From positions 1-64,000 of the forward strand of contig JAJYLT010000007.1 of assembly GCA_021787565.1 (NCBI GenBank): DNA of 64,000 bases. Direction: 5' to 3'. The notes under the pieces were generated by a model. The model did no database searches, was not told where the DNA came from, and was given only the letters and a program-made list of their open reading frames with translations. Made by a program: the position numbers and the translations under genes. Position 1 is the stretch's first letter, and the number at the start of each line of letters is the position of its first letter. Shown here in pieces: positions 48,464 through 56,971 of the stretch. The stretch comes from Acidobacteriota bacterium. Its GTDB lineage: Bacteria; Acidobacteriota; UBA4820; DSQY01.

Positions 48464-51142
48464 ATGTCAGAGGCCCACCGTGTAAGCGGGTTGTGCGAGA
48501 CCGCGAAAGGGAGAGGGGGTACCCGCCTCGTCCGTTTCGCATCGGCCCTTCTGGCCCTGGGGGCGCTCCTCTGGTTCGCTCCCGTGCAGGCAGGTCCGGC
48601 TGAGCCGGCTGCCGTCGGCCTTGCTCCGCTGCCGTCGGCGACCTCCTCTTCGGGACTGGCCTCCAAGGGAATTTACCCTTTCCAGTCCGCCGTGCAGGGA
48701 GGCGCGGAGCGGACCATGCCCGCCGCCTTCGACCTGCGGGCCGGGGCCCCGCTGCCGCGCCTCGAGGCGCTGGGCCAGCAGCCGTCAGATCCCTGGGTTT
48801 CCGCGCTCTGGACGGGCGTGGCTCTCCAGCTCCAGGGCAGCGCGACGATCCCGGATCCCTCGGCGGCAAGCGCCTTCCGACACGATGCGCCGGGAAGCGT
48901 GGCGTCGGCCGTAAACCTCTGGGCTCAGGTCGGGCTGAAGACCCTGTCGGGCGAGCGGATGGTGCCCGAAGGCTGGCGGGCTCTGCCCCGCGGTGATCGG
49001 GCTATCCAGGAGGCTCTCCTGGGCGGGACGCCGGTTTTCTCGCTCATGGCCAGCGGATTCTCGGGCTTTGCGACCTACGATGGCAGGAGCGTGCTCAGCT
49101 ATGAGGGTGAGGCCGCGGCTGACCGATCCGTGGTCATCCTAGGCTGGAGCGACGATGCCCTCGGTACCGGACAGGGCGCCTGGCTGGTCTACAGCGGCGA
49201 TCCGAGTTGGGGCGACGGTGGCATCGGGTACGTGGCCTACGGCTCCGCGGGCATCGGTACGGCCGCCACGGCCATCACGGGATTCCGCGCGGCTTCGCGA
49301 GGAGAGAGCCTCTACCTTCAGGATTACGCCGGGCCAGACCGGCTGGCGGGGTTCGGCCGGCCGGGAGCCTGGGCCGCCGAGCGCTACGTGGCCCGCGGGA
49401 ATGAGGCTCTCAAGGCGGTAGAATTCTGGCTCCCCGAGCCGGGCGCGAGCTACACGATCCGAATTTATCGGGACATTCAGGGTGGACGGCCCCAGCACCT
49501 GCTGCTGAAGCAGTCGGGCAGTGCGCAGGACTCGGGGTACGCGAGCGTGGCCCTGAACAGCCCGATCCAAGTCCAACGGGGCCAACCCTTCGTGGTGGTG
49601 CTGGGCCTTGAAGGGGCCGCAGCAACCGGCTACCCGCTGGCGGTGGACACCCGGGACGCCGGCATGCCTTCGGACGGGGCCTACTTCAGTGCGGACGGGT
49701 TACATTTCGCGGTCTCCGAACTCCTCCGCCCCGGGTTGCGCGTGAGGGCCGTGGCCGAACAGGGAGTACCCGAGGCCACCTCGATCCTCACCTTCACCGC
49801 CAGTTCGCCGGTGGTGGCGGCGAGCCCCATGACCTTCAGCTTTGAGGCCCAGGGGACCAACGCTGCCGACGCGTTGACCTACACCCTGGACTTCGGTGAT
49901 GGTACGGCCAAAGATACAGGCGCCTTGACGGCCAACACCCTGACCACCGCGGACCACACCTACGACAAGGCGGGGAGCTACGTGGCCACTTTGACGGTCA
50001 CGGATACGGTGGATAACACCACCGCCACGGCCTCCCTCACGGTCACGGTGCTGATCTCCGTCACCGCCACCTCCGACGTCAACTGCGGGCTTGCCGCGCT
50101 CAACGTCTGCTTTACCGGCGGCGCCAGTAATGGCACGCCACCCTATACCTACCTCTGGACCTTTGGAGACGGTGCTACCTCTTCAGATGCCTCCACGTGC
50201 CACGCATACCTCAAGCCGGGCACTTACTCTGCCGTACTGTCGGTCCGTGACGCGGCCGGAGCCACGGGGCAGGGCCCTGCCCTCACCATATCGGTGAGCA
50301 CCCCTATGACGGTCTCTATCCAAGCCAGCACCTTGGATGGTATTGATCCAACAGTGGTGAATTTTACGGCTTCTGTAACCGGGGGCCTACAGCCCTACAG
50401 CTACACCTGGGACTTCGGCGATGGCTCCACGGCTCCTCCCCCTACCGTCAACAATCCGCAACATGCCTTCAACGCAGGCACCAGCACCAGTTCGGGAACG
50501 CCCAACTGCTTTACGGTCACCCTTTCGGTCACCGACAACTGCCAACAGACGGTGAGCGCCAGCTCGGTGACGGTGCGTGTTCACCCGGTTCCTTGGGTCC
50601 AGATTACCTCCCCGGCGGCCGGAACCGTGGGCCACGCGAGCATCACGATCGCGGCCAATCCGGTGACCACGGCCGGCGCTACGATCACTCGCGTGGACTT
50701 CTACGTCAACGGCACCTATCTGGGCTCGGCCACCGCTCCGCCGTGGGCCATCGTCTGGGACGCCCGCGGCCTCAATGAGTCGGCCAACATCACCGCCACG
50801 GCTTACGACTCCCTGGGTAACAGCGCTAGCTCGGACGAGGACCCCTGCTCCACGGCCTCGGTCCCGGTTACCATCACCGTATCCAACCCCGCTCTGAACG
50901 GCCAGGTCCAGGCCAAGAAGGGGCCCTTCCGTGTGCGGGTCTTCGGGCTTGGCTTCATGCGCGGCTCGACGGTGTACATCAACAACGTGGCCGTCCCGCA
51001 TTCCGTGGCGAAGGGCACCACGCTCGTGGTGGCGAAGGGCGGCAAGGCCTTGAAGGCCATGATCCCGCCCGGCGTACCGGTGATCCTCACGGTGAAGAAC
51101 CCCGACGGGGGAGAATCCCTGAGCGTAACCTTCACGCGCTGA
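48464..51142 (+). CDS. secreted papain-fold protein (catalytic residues absent) with PKD domains
   Basis: 892 aa. A signal peptide ends about residue 44. Residues 85-275 follow a papain (C1) fold: FDLR opening, ADRSVVILGWSDDALGTGQG where papains have the catalytic His, and WLVYSGDPSWGDGGIGYVAY where they have the Asn. The His is Ser222, the Asn is lost, and there is no Cys between residues 45 and 280, so it cannot be a Cys protease. Then a jelly-roll-like segment (about 280-440), three PKD domains (YTLDFGDGTAKDTG, YLWTFGDGATSSD and YTWDFGDGSTAPPP), one Ig-like domain with VDFYVNGTYLGSATAPPWAI, and an IPT-like C-terminus. It is probably an adhesin or binding protein. Confidence 0.78.
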   Translation: MSEAHRVSGLCETAKGRGGTRLVRFASALLALGALLWFAPVQAGPAEPAAVGLAPLPSATSSSGLASKGIYPFQSAVQGGAERTMPAAFDLRAGAPLPRLEALGQQPSDPWVSALWTGVALQLQGSATIPDPSAASAFRHDAPGSVASAVNLWAQVGLKTLSGERMVPEGWRALPRGDRAIQEALLGGTPVFSLMASGFSGFATYDGRSVLSYEGEAAADRSVVILGWSDDALGTGQGAWLVYSGDPSWGDGGIGYVAYGSAGIGTAATAITGFRAASRGESLYLQDYAGPDRLAGFGRPGAWAAERYVARGNEALKAVEFWLPEPGASYTIRIYRDIQGGRPQHLLLKQSGSAQDSGYASVALNSPIQVQRGQPFVVVLGLEGAAATGYPLAVDTRDAGMPSDGAYFSADGLHFAVSELLRPGLRVRAVAEQGVPEATSILTFTASSPVVAASPMTFSFEAQGTNAADALTYTLDFGDGTAKDTGALTANTLTTADHTYDKAGSYVATLTVTDTVDNTTATASLTVTVLISVTATSDVNCGLAALNVCFTGGASNGTPPYTYLWTFGDGATSSDASTCHAYLKPGTYSAVLSVRDAAGATGQGPALTISVSTPMTVSIQASTLDGIDPTVVNFTASVTGGLQPYSYTWDFGDGSTAPPPTVNNPQHAFNAGTSTSSGTPNCFTVTLSVTDNCQQTVSASSVTVRVHPVPWVQITSPAAGTVGHASITIAANPVTTAGATITRVDFYVNGTYLGSATAPPWAIVWDARGLNESANITATAYDSLGNSASSDEDPCSTASVPVTITVSNPALNGQVQAKKGPFRVRVFGLGFMRGSTVYINNVAVPHSVAKGTTLVVAKGGKALKAMIPPGVPVILTVKNPDGGESLSVTFTR

Positions 51143-51178
51143 TAGAGCGGGTGGTTTCCGCGATCAATTAACAGCCGA

Positions 51179-51205
51179 GGGAGGGGCTGCAAAGCCCCTC
51201 CCTTT
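51179..51205 (+). terminator. rho-independent terminator after the PKD gene
   Basis: GGGAGGGGCT-GCAA-AGCCCCTCCC, a perfect 10-bp stem followed by TTTCAT. It lies between the two convergent genes; the T-run favours the plus strand. Confidence 0.8.
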
Positions 51206-51219
51206 CATATCTGTAACTC

Positions 51220-53157
51220 TTACCGGATCACGATGGGGTAGGTCAGGTTGGTCTTAACGGGGACGCCGTCCTTGAGCGCCGGGGAGTAGCGCACCCGCAT
51301 CGCGGCCTCGCGGCAGGCCTCGTTCATCCCGTAGTCCGGGGTCAGCCCCCGGACGATCTTCGCGTCGGTGACGCGCCCCGTCTCGTCGATGGTGACCTGC
51401 ACGTAGATCGTTCCGTGCAGGCCATTTTGGATGGCCATGGGCGTGGCCTTGATGGACGGCTCTCCGATCTGTTTGGGGCGCGCATCCACGGCCCAGAGCT
51501 CCACGAAATCGCCGGCCTTGGTCTGCTTTGCGGGGGGGGCCTCCGCCCCGGTCTTCGCTGCAGCAGGGCTGGTGCCGGGTGAAGCCGTCGCAGGTTCGGC
51601 CGGAGATCCCGACGCGGCTGGCGAGGCGGTTCCGGCGGAGGGCGATCCCTTGCTCCCCGCCGGGGCAGGTGCGGGAGGAGGGGCGGCGGACTCTTTCGCC
51701 GGAGCGGCTGGGTGGGTCGATCCCTCGGCCGGCCGGGCGCTGGATTCGGTGAGCTGCCGCTGGGCCTCCTGCTGGACCTTCAGGCGCTTCTGGGCCTCCT
51801 CCAGGGCCTTCTGGGCCTGTGCCTTCTCCGTGGTCGTCTTGGCCGTCTGGGACTTCTGAAGGAGGGCGTCGCGCTCCTGCTGGAGGTCCTGGATCTTCTT
51901 GTTCATCTCCTCCTGCTGTGCCTTCAACTGGCTTCGCTCCGCGCTGATCTGCGCGAGCTGCTGCTGGGCTTGGATCTCCGCCTTGGAGGGACCCCTCGGC
52001 CTGAAAAAGGCCACGTAGACCAGACCGGCCACCACCAGCAGCGCCGCTGCCACTCCGAGGCCGATGAAGAGTCCCTTGCGGCTGGGCTCCGGTTCGAGGC
52101 CGAAGGTGGACTCCTCGACGGTCGGGGAAGCAACCGGCTGGGATTCGATCGGCGCGGGCGGAGCGGGAGCCGCCGGGATCGCCGGGGCCGGTTCGGGTTT
52201 CGGCTCCGACTTGGGGTGGTAAGGTGCGCGGTCCAGCGTCCGCATGGTTTCGTCCGTGGAGGCGTCGGCCTCATCCTCTCCCCGAAAAAGGGAGTGCATG
52301 AGGAAGGCGATGTTGAAGGTAGTGGGGCTATACTCTCCCGAGGCGATGAGCTGGTCCAGGTCCCCCTTCATGGAGGCCAGCTCGGTGTAGGCCCCGGGCT
52401 GGTCCGGCAATAGGCTCTTTCTCAGGATGGCACAGAGGTTTCCCGGGAGGGCATCGCTGGGGCCGAGGCCCTTTTCAGCCTCGCCGATGCGCGCCTCCGC
52501 GTCGAAGGGATAGCTCCCCGTGTGGAACGGCTCTCTGAGCAAGAGCTGGAAGAAGATGGCTCCCAGCGCGTAGATGTCCGCATTGGGACGGGCCGGCTTC
52601 CCTCCGGCCAGGCTTCCGGGCAGATGCCCCAGGAGTGTTTGCAGGATAGGGTCGGCCAGCAAGGGGGTGGTCTGGAGGTCGCGGCAGAGGCCGGGGACGA
52701 CCTTCACTTCGCCCTCGAAGGTCACCAGCACGCTTTCGGGAGAGAGGGCCCCGTGGAACAGCCCGCCGCCGGAGTGGGACAGGAGCGCTCCGGCCAGCCG
52801 TTCGGCCAGGTAGACCGACTGGTCGTGAGCGAGCGGCAGCCCCTCGGCCCGGCTCCTTTCGAGAAGGTCGGAGAGGAGGCGTCCGGGGCAGTGCTCGATG
52901 GCCGCGTAGGGAGTTCCGTCCACAAGGCCCGAGGCCATCAGGTTGAGCGTGTGAAGATCCCGCACGCCCGACCACTGTTTGGCATTTCTCTGGATGAGCT
53001 TGACGGCCTCCGGCGCCTTGACCACCGCAGGCGCGGGCACGAAGACGAGGCGAAGCTCCTGAGGGCCATCCAGGGGCACGGCCCGGAAGACCTCGCCCAG
53101 CGACGTCCGGGAAAAGCTCTCACCGAGGAGAAAGGCTCCAAAGGTCCGCGGCTTCAT
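51220..53157 (-). CDS. pseudokinase-TonB C-terminal domain fusion
   Basis: 645 aa. Residues 1-275 have the outline of a bacterial Ser/Thr kinase (GEVFRAV, then LAERLAGALLSHSGGGLFHG, later ADIYALGAIFFQLLLREPFH), but the catalytic parts are replaced: HRDLKPEN is HGALSPES (135-142), DFG is VPG (154-156), and no VAIK Lys is evident. A single membrane helix is at 363-385, a Gln/Lys-rich coiled coil at 390-470, a Pro/Ala linker at 475-548, and a TonB C-terminal domain at about 565-645 (GTIYVQVTIDETGRVTDAKI and MRVRYSPALKDGVPVK). The topology places the pseudokinase inside and TonB outside the inner membrane. Convergent with the PKD gene. Confidence 0.85.
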   Translation of the reverse strand: MKPRTFGAFLLGESFSRTSLGEVFRAVPLDGPQELRLVFVPAPAVVKAPEAVKLIQRNAKQWSGVRDLHTLNLMASGLVDGTPYAAIEHCPGRLLSDLLERSRAEGLPLAHDQSVYLAERLAGALLSHSGGGLFHGALSPESVLVTFEGEVKVVPGLCRDLQTTPLLADPILQTLLGHLPGSLAGGKPARPNADIYALGAIFFQLLLREPFHTGSYPFDAEARIGEAEKGLGPSDALPGNLCAILRKSLLPDQPGAYTELASMKGDLDQLIASGEYSPTTFNIAFLMHSLFRGEDEADASTDETMRTLDRAPYHPKSEPKPEPAPAIPAAPAPPAPIESQPVASPTVEESTFGLEPEPSRKGLFIGLGVAAALLVVAGLVYVAFFRPRGPSKAEIQAQQQLAQISAERSQLKAQQEEMNKKIQDLQQERDALLQKSQTAKTTTEKAQAQKALEEAQKRLKVQQEAQRQLTESSARPAEGSTHPAAPAKESAAPPPAPAPAGSKGSPSAGTASPAASGSPAEPATASPGTSPAAAKTGAEAPPAKQTKAGDFVELWAVDARPKQIGEPSIKATPMAIQNGLHGTIYVQVTIDETGRVTDAKIVRGLTPDYGMNEACREAAMRVRYSPALKDGVPVKTNLTYPIVIR

Positions 53158-53316
53158 GGTGAACCCCCTTTGAAGCGAGTGTAATCGCCCGCCGGACGGG
53201 CTGTCAACGGAGCGCGCCGCAAGCCGGGGGAGGCGCGAATCGTGGCGAGGGGAGGGGGACGGCCTCGCCCCCCACGGTGCCGTGGGAGAGGGCGAGCCCG
53301 TCCCTCCATCGCCGGC

Positions 53317-54615
53317 TCACTTGGCGGGGGTGCAGCGGGCGAGCACGTCCTTCACGAAGCTCTTGTTGACCATGTAGGTGAGCATTTTGAGCTTCACGTA
53401 GTCGTCGCGGTAGTAGAAGTAGCCGTCGGGCGGCACGCGCCGCGAGGCCCTGGCCGAATCCTTGATGAGGAACCAGTCGTGGCCGCCCATGCGCGCGTAC
53501 CCCACGAGATGGATGCCGTGGTCGTCCGAGGTGGCCCCGTCTTCAAACCGGAGCTCCCTCGCATCCTGGTTGATGTCGCGCCGGGGGATATCGAAGCTCG
53601 GGATGACGGCGATCTTGTTGGCGCTGGAATATCCCGGCTCGCTCACGTCGCCGCCGATGGCCACGGTGGAGCCCGCCTTGACGGCCTTCACCAGGGCGTC
53701 GTACCAGACCTCCAGGGGCACGTTGTAGTAGCTCTTGTCGTGCCACCAGTTGTCCTCCACCTTGTACTCGCCCTGGGTCCAGAAGGGGACGGACTCGGTG
53801 GACATGAAGCTCACGTAGTCATCGAGCTGAAGCTTCAGCACCTCGGTCAGGAACTGCTGAGGCGTGTAGGTCCGGCCCCCCCACTTCACCTTGGTGGGAG
53901 GAGCGCCCATGTATTTGTTCATGATCAGCTTCAGGGTGTCCAGAATTTGAGCCTCGTCCCAGCAGTCGTGGTCCTTGCAGTAGGCCAGGTAGTCCTGCAT
54001 CTCCTTGAGCATCTGGGAGTGGTCGTAGCGACCGTCGGGGCTGAGGACGCCGGGGTAGGCCGACTCGGGGACGATGCCGTAGATCTTCCAGATGCGGGGA
54101 AGGGCCTCCGACTCCGAGCCCTCCTCGAAGACCGAATGGCCGCGGGTTTCGATGTACCGCTTGGCCTTCTCCAGGTATTCGTGGTAGACCGTCCACATCT
54201 CGCTGAGCTTGATCTTCTGGCCCGTCAGCCTCTCGACTTCCGACTCGAAATAGGAGGTGGTGGAGAAGGACCAGCAGGTGCCCGTGAGGTACTGGGCGAC
54301 CGGGGGGAAATGCCAGCCCTGCACCTTGAAGTCGGCGGGCGAAGAGGGCCGCGCGATCTTGCTCATGTCGAAGGTGAGGTCCTTGCGCTGCGCCTCCTCC
54401 TGCTTGGCGAGGGCCTCCTGGGCGTCGTCTATGGCCCTGGTCTTCGCCTCCCTGGCCTCCGCCGCCTTGCGGTCCGCCGCTTCCATCTGGTCCAGGACGG
54501 GGTCGCTGTAGTGGGGGACGTAGTAGGCCTTGTCCGGAGGCGGAGGGGGGGCGGTCGCGGGAAGGAGCAGCGGGAACAGTGTGGCCAGTGCGGCGGTGAG
54601 AGCCAGTCGCTTCAT
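53317..54615 (-). CDS. secreted C1-family (bleomycin-hydrolase-like) cysteine peptidase
   Basis: 432 aa. A signal peptide (about 1-22), a charged helical segment (about 40-82), then the peptidase: QYLTGTCWSFSTTSYFESEV with the nucleophile Cys 114, and DDHGIHLVGYARMGGHDWFL with the catalytic His. The next block is LIKDSARASRRVPPDGYFYY and then YVKLKMLTYMVNK. The usual Asn of C1 enzymes is Asp here, which I recall from related aminopeptidase-C-like proteins, so activity is still likely. Export distinguishes it from cytosolic PepC. It lies next to the pseudokinase-TonB gene on the same strand. Confidence 0.86.
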   Translation of the reverse strand: MKRLALTAALATLFPLLLPATAPPPPPDKAYYVPHYSDPVLDQMEAADRKAAEAREAKTRAIDDAQEALAKQEEAQRKDLTFDMSKIARPSSPADFKVQGWHFPPVAQYLTGTCWSFSTTSYFESEVERLTGQKIKLSEMWTVYHEYLEKAKRYIETRGHSVFEEGSESEALPRIWKIYGIVPESAYPGVLSPDGRYDHSQMLKEMQDYLAYCKDHDCWDEAQILDTLKLIMNKYMGAPPTKVKWGGRTYTPQQFLTEVLKLQLDDYVSFMSTESVPFWTQGEYKVEDNWWHDKSYYNVPLEVWYDALVKAVKAGSTVAIGGDVSEPGYSSANKIAVIPSFDIPRRDINQDARELRFEDGATSDDHGIHLVGYARMGGHDWFLIKDSARASRRVPPDGYFYYRDDYVKLKMLTYMVNKSFVKDVLARCTPAK

Positions 54616-54726
54616 GCATGCCTCCTGTGCGGGAGGCCGCCACCGGGGCCGGCGGATCCGGGTGCCCCCGGGGGGCCAAAGGGAAGGCTACCACCGGGGC
54701 GGGCGAATCCCCAAGGGCCGTTTGCC

Positions 54727-54864
54727 TCAGGCCGGTAGGGTGCGCGTCTCGAAAGCGGGGGGATCTTCCGGCGTGCGCTTGACGGCACACATCTCCGCCG
54801 CCCGGACCACGGCCTCCCTGTACTTCTCGGGGAAGCCTTCGGGCAGGTGGATGTCGAATTCCAT
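54727..54864 (-). CDS. 45-aa OsmC C-terminus-like mini-protein
   Basis: A short ORF with GAGGAG seven bases before its ATG. It opens MEFDIHLPEGFPEKYREAVV and continues RAAEMCAVKRTPEDPPAFET, closely resembling only the last 40 or so residues of OsmC/Ohr-type peroxide-reducing proteins, including the C-terminal active Cys motif (CAVK). The N-terminal two thirds of OsmC (about 95 aa) are absent: an in-frame TGA stands about 45 bases upstream and no OsmC sequence appears in other frames. It could be a decayed remnant or a real microprotein. Confidence 0.5.
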   Translation of the reverse strand: MEFDIHLPEGFPEKYREAVVRAAEMCAVKRTPEDPPAFETRTLPA

Positions 54865-54948
54865 GACGGATCTCCTCGGGGCTCCTACCGCCGGAGCCGT
54901 ATGCGCTCAGAGATGCGACGACGGGGGGCAAGGTAACGCATTCGGCAC

Positions 54949-54977
54949 TTGACCGCAAGTATGTACTTACTTACACT
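54949..54977 (+). promoter_or_regulatory. promoter with spacer operator for acyl-CoA dehydrogenase gene
   Basis: TTGACC (54949-54954), 17-nt spacer, TACACT (54972-54977). The spacer contains the inverted repeat AAGTA-TG-TACTT (54957-54968), well placed for a repressor such as a TetR-type regulator of fatty-acid genes. The leader is about 138 nt. Confidence 0.6.
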
Positions 54978-55122
54978 TGGCATGGAAGCCGCCGGGTTGC
55001 CGGCTCCAAGGGGAGGGTGCACAATAACCTGATGAGCGAGTTCTTAGGGTCGGGGGATCGTGGTGACAGAGTCCGAAGAAGCGGCGGCCGTCCCCGCCGG
55101 CTCGGGCATGGAGGCGTGAGCG

Positions 55123-56961
55123 ATGGATTACAAAGACGACCTGCGAGACGTGAAGTTCAACCTGTTCGAGTGGCTGCCGCTGAATAAGGTGCTCGCCTCG
55201 GAGCGCTACAGCGCCTTCGAACGCCCCGACCTGGAGATGATCCTCGACGAGGCGCTCAAGCTGGCCCAGGGCGAGCTCGCCCCGACCAACGAGGAGGGAG
55301 ACCGGATCGGCGCCCGTTTCGTGGACGGCAAGGTCATCATGCCCGAGTGCTTCCGCAAGGCTTATCAAACCGTGGCCGCGGGCGGCTACATCGGCGCCTC
55401 AGCCGATCCGGAGCTCGGGGGCATGGGGCTCCCCGACAGCGTGGGGACAGCCGTCAACGAGTTCATCATGGGCGCCAACGTGGCGCTCGGCCTCACCCTC
55501 ATCCTGGGCCGGGGCACGGGGCACCTCATCGAGACCTTCGGCACCGATGAGATGAAGTCCCTCTACTGCGAGAAGCTCTACAGCGGCCAGTGGGGAGGCA
55601 CCATGTGCCTCACCGAGCCCGGCGCCGGCAGCGACGTGGGGGCCAGCAAGACCCGGGCGGTCAAGACCGGCGAGGGCAGGTACAAGATCACGGGCGAGAA
55701 GATCTTCATCACGTCCGGCGACCACGACCTGGCGCCCAACATCATCCACGCCGTGCTGGCGCGAACCCCCGACGCTCCTCCCGGAACCAAGGGGCTGAGC
55801 CTCTTCATCGTGCCCAAGATCCGCATCAAGCCGGACGGCTCCCTCGGCGAACCCAACGACGTGGCGGTGGGCAACATCGAGCACAAGCTGGGCATCCACG
55901 GCTCACCCACCTGCGCCATGGTCTTCGGGGCCAACGACGGCTGCGAGGGCGTCATCCTCGGCGAAGAGAGCCAGGGCATGACGGAGATGTTCCAGATGAT
56001 GAACGCGGCCCGTTACGAAGTGGGGCTGCAGAACATGGCCGTGGCCTCCACCGCCTACCAGCACGCCCTGGCTTACGCCAAGGAGCGCCTCCAGGGCAAG
56101 CACTTCAAGGACCGCTCGCCGGACGGCCCGCAGGTGCCCATCGTGGAGCATCCCGACGTGCGCCGCATGCTGCTCACCCAGATGTCTTACGTCCAGGCCA
56201 TGAGGGCGCTCCTCTACTTCACGGCCTGGAGCATGGACATGGCGCGCATCACGGAGGGCGAGGAGCGCAACCTGCATCAGGGCTACCTCGAACTCCTCAC
56301 GCCCATCTGCAAGGCTTGGTGCACCGACTGGGGCGTCAAGGTGGCGGATCTGGCGGTGCAGTGCTTCGGCGGCTACGGCTACACCATGGAGTACCCGGCG
56401 GAGCAGTACCTGCGGGATGCCCGCATCGCCCCCATCTACGAGGGGACCAACGGCATCCAGGCCCTGGACCTCTGCTTCCGCAAGCTCAGGATGCAGGACG
56501 GCAAGCCCATCAAGACCCTGCTCCAGCGCGTGGCGGAGGCGGTGCAGGACAACGTCACCGACACCGAATTGGGCGCCTCGGCCATGCACCTCGGCGCCGC
56601 CCTGAAGGAGCTCACCTCGGTCATGAACATGCTCCAGAGCCGGATGGACGCTCCCCTGATCATGCTCTCCAACGCGGTCTCCCTGCTGGACATGATCGGC
56701 CACGTCTTCGCCGGAAGCCTCCTGCTGGAGCAGGCGGTCATGGCGCGCAAGCGGCTCTCAGCCATCTGCCGCGAGAAGGATGTGGACACCACCGACAAGA
56801 AGGCCTACCATGCCTTCCTGAAGGAGAACGGCGAGGCGCAGTTCTACCACAACAAGGTGCAGGCGGCGGTCCACTTCATGCACCGCGGCGTGCCCCTCGT
56901 TCTGGCCGAGGCGGTGGCCATCAAGACCGCCGAGCCGTCGGTCTACGACGTCTCCTTCTGA
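55123..56961 (+). CDS. acyl-CoA dehydrogenase, long (about 600-aa) type
   Basis: A 612-aa flavoenzyme that introduces a 2,3 double bond into acyl-CoA. Blocks: MCLTEPGAGSDVGASKTRAV, KITGEKIFITSGDHDLAPNI, QCFGGYGYTMEYPAEQYLRD and IAPIYEGTNGIQALDL, with the catalytic Glu about residue 440 in YEGTNGIQ. Compared with classic 380-400-aa enzymes it has an N-terminal extension and a C-terminal helical domain of about 150 aa, as in DmdC-like or FadE-type long dehydrogenases; the exact acyl chain is unknown. No electron-transfer flavoprotein gene is linked. Confidence 0.94.
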   Translation: MDYKDDLRDVKFNLFEWLPLNKVLASERYSAFERPDLEMILDEALKLAQGELAPTNEEGDRIGARFVDGKVIMPECFRKAYQTVAAGGYIGASADPELGGMGLPDSVGTAVNEFIMGANVALGLTLILGRGTGHLIETFGTDEMKSLYCEKLYSGQWGGTMCLTEPGAGSDVGASKTRAVKTGEGRYKITGEKIFITSGDHDLAPNIIHAVLARTPDAPPGTKGLSLFIVPKIRIKPDGSLGEPNDVAVGNIEHKLGIHGSPTCAMVFGANDGCEGVILGEESQGMTEMFQMMNAARYEVGLQNMAVASTAYQHALAYAKERLQGKHFKDRSPDGPQVPIVEHPDVRRMLLTQMSYVQAMRALLYFTAWSMDMARITEGEERNLHQGYLELLTPICKAWCTDWGVKVADLAVQCFGGYGYTMEYPAEQYLRDARIAPIYEGTNGIQALDLCFRKLRMQDGKPIKTLLQRVAEAVQDNVTDTELGASAMHLGAALKELTSVMNMLQSRMDAPLIMLSNAVSLLDMIGHVFAGSLLLEQAVMARKRLSAICREKDVDTTDKKAYHAFLKENGEAQFYHNKVQAAVHFMHRGVPLVLAEAVAIKTAEPSVYDVSF

Positions 56962-56971
56962 CGGGAGGCGC

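Noticed and set aside
53317-54615. Asn-to-Asp change in the C1 peptidase as evidence of inactivity
   Set aside because: The Cys and His are intact and KDS-type motifs occur in related bleomycin-hydrolase-like proteins, so loss of activity is not supported.
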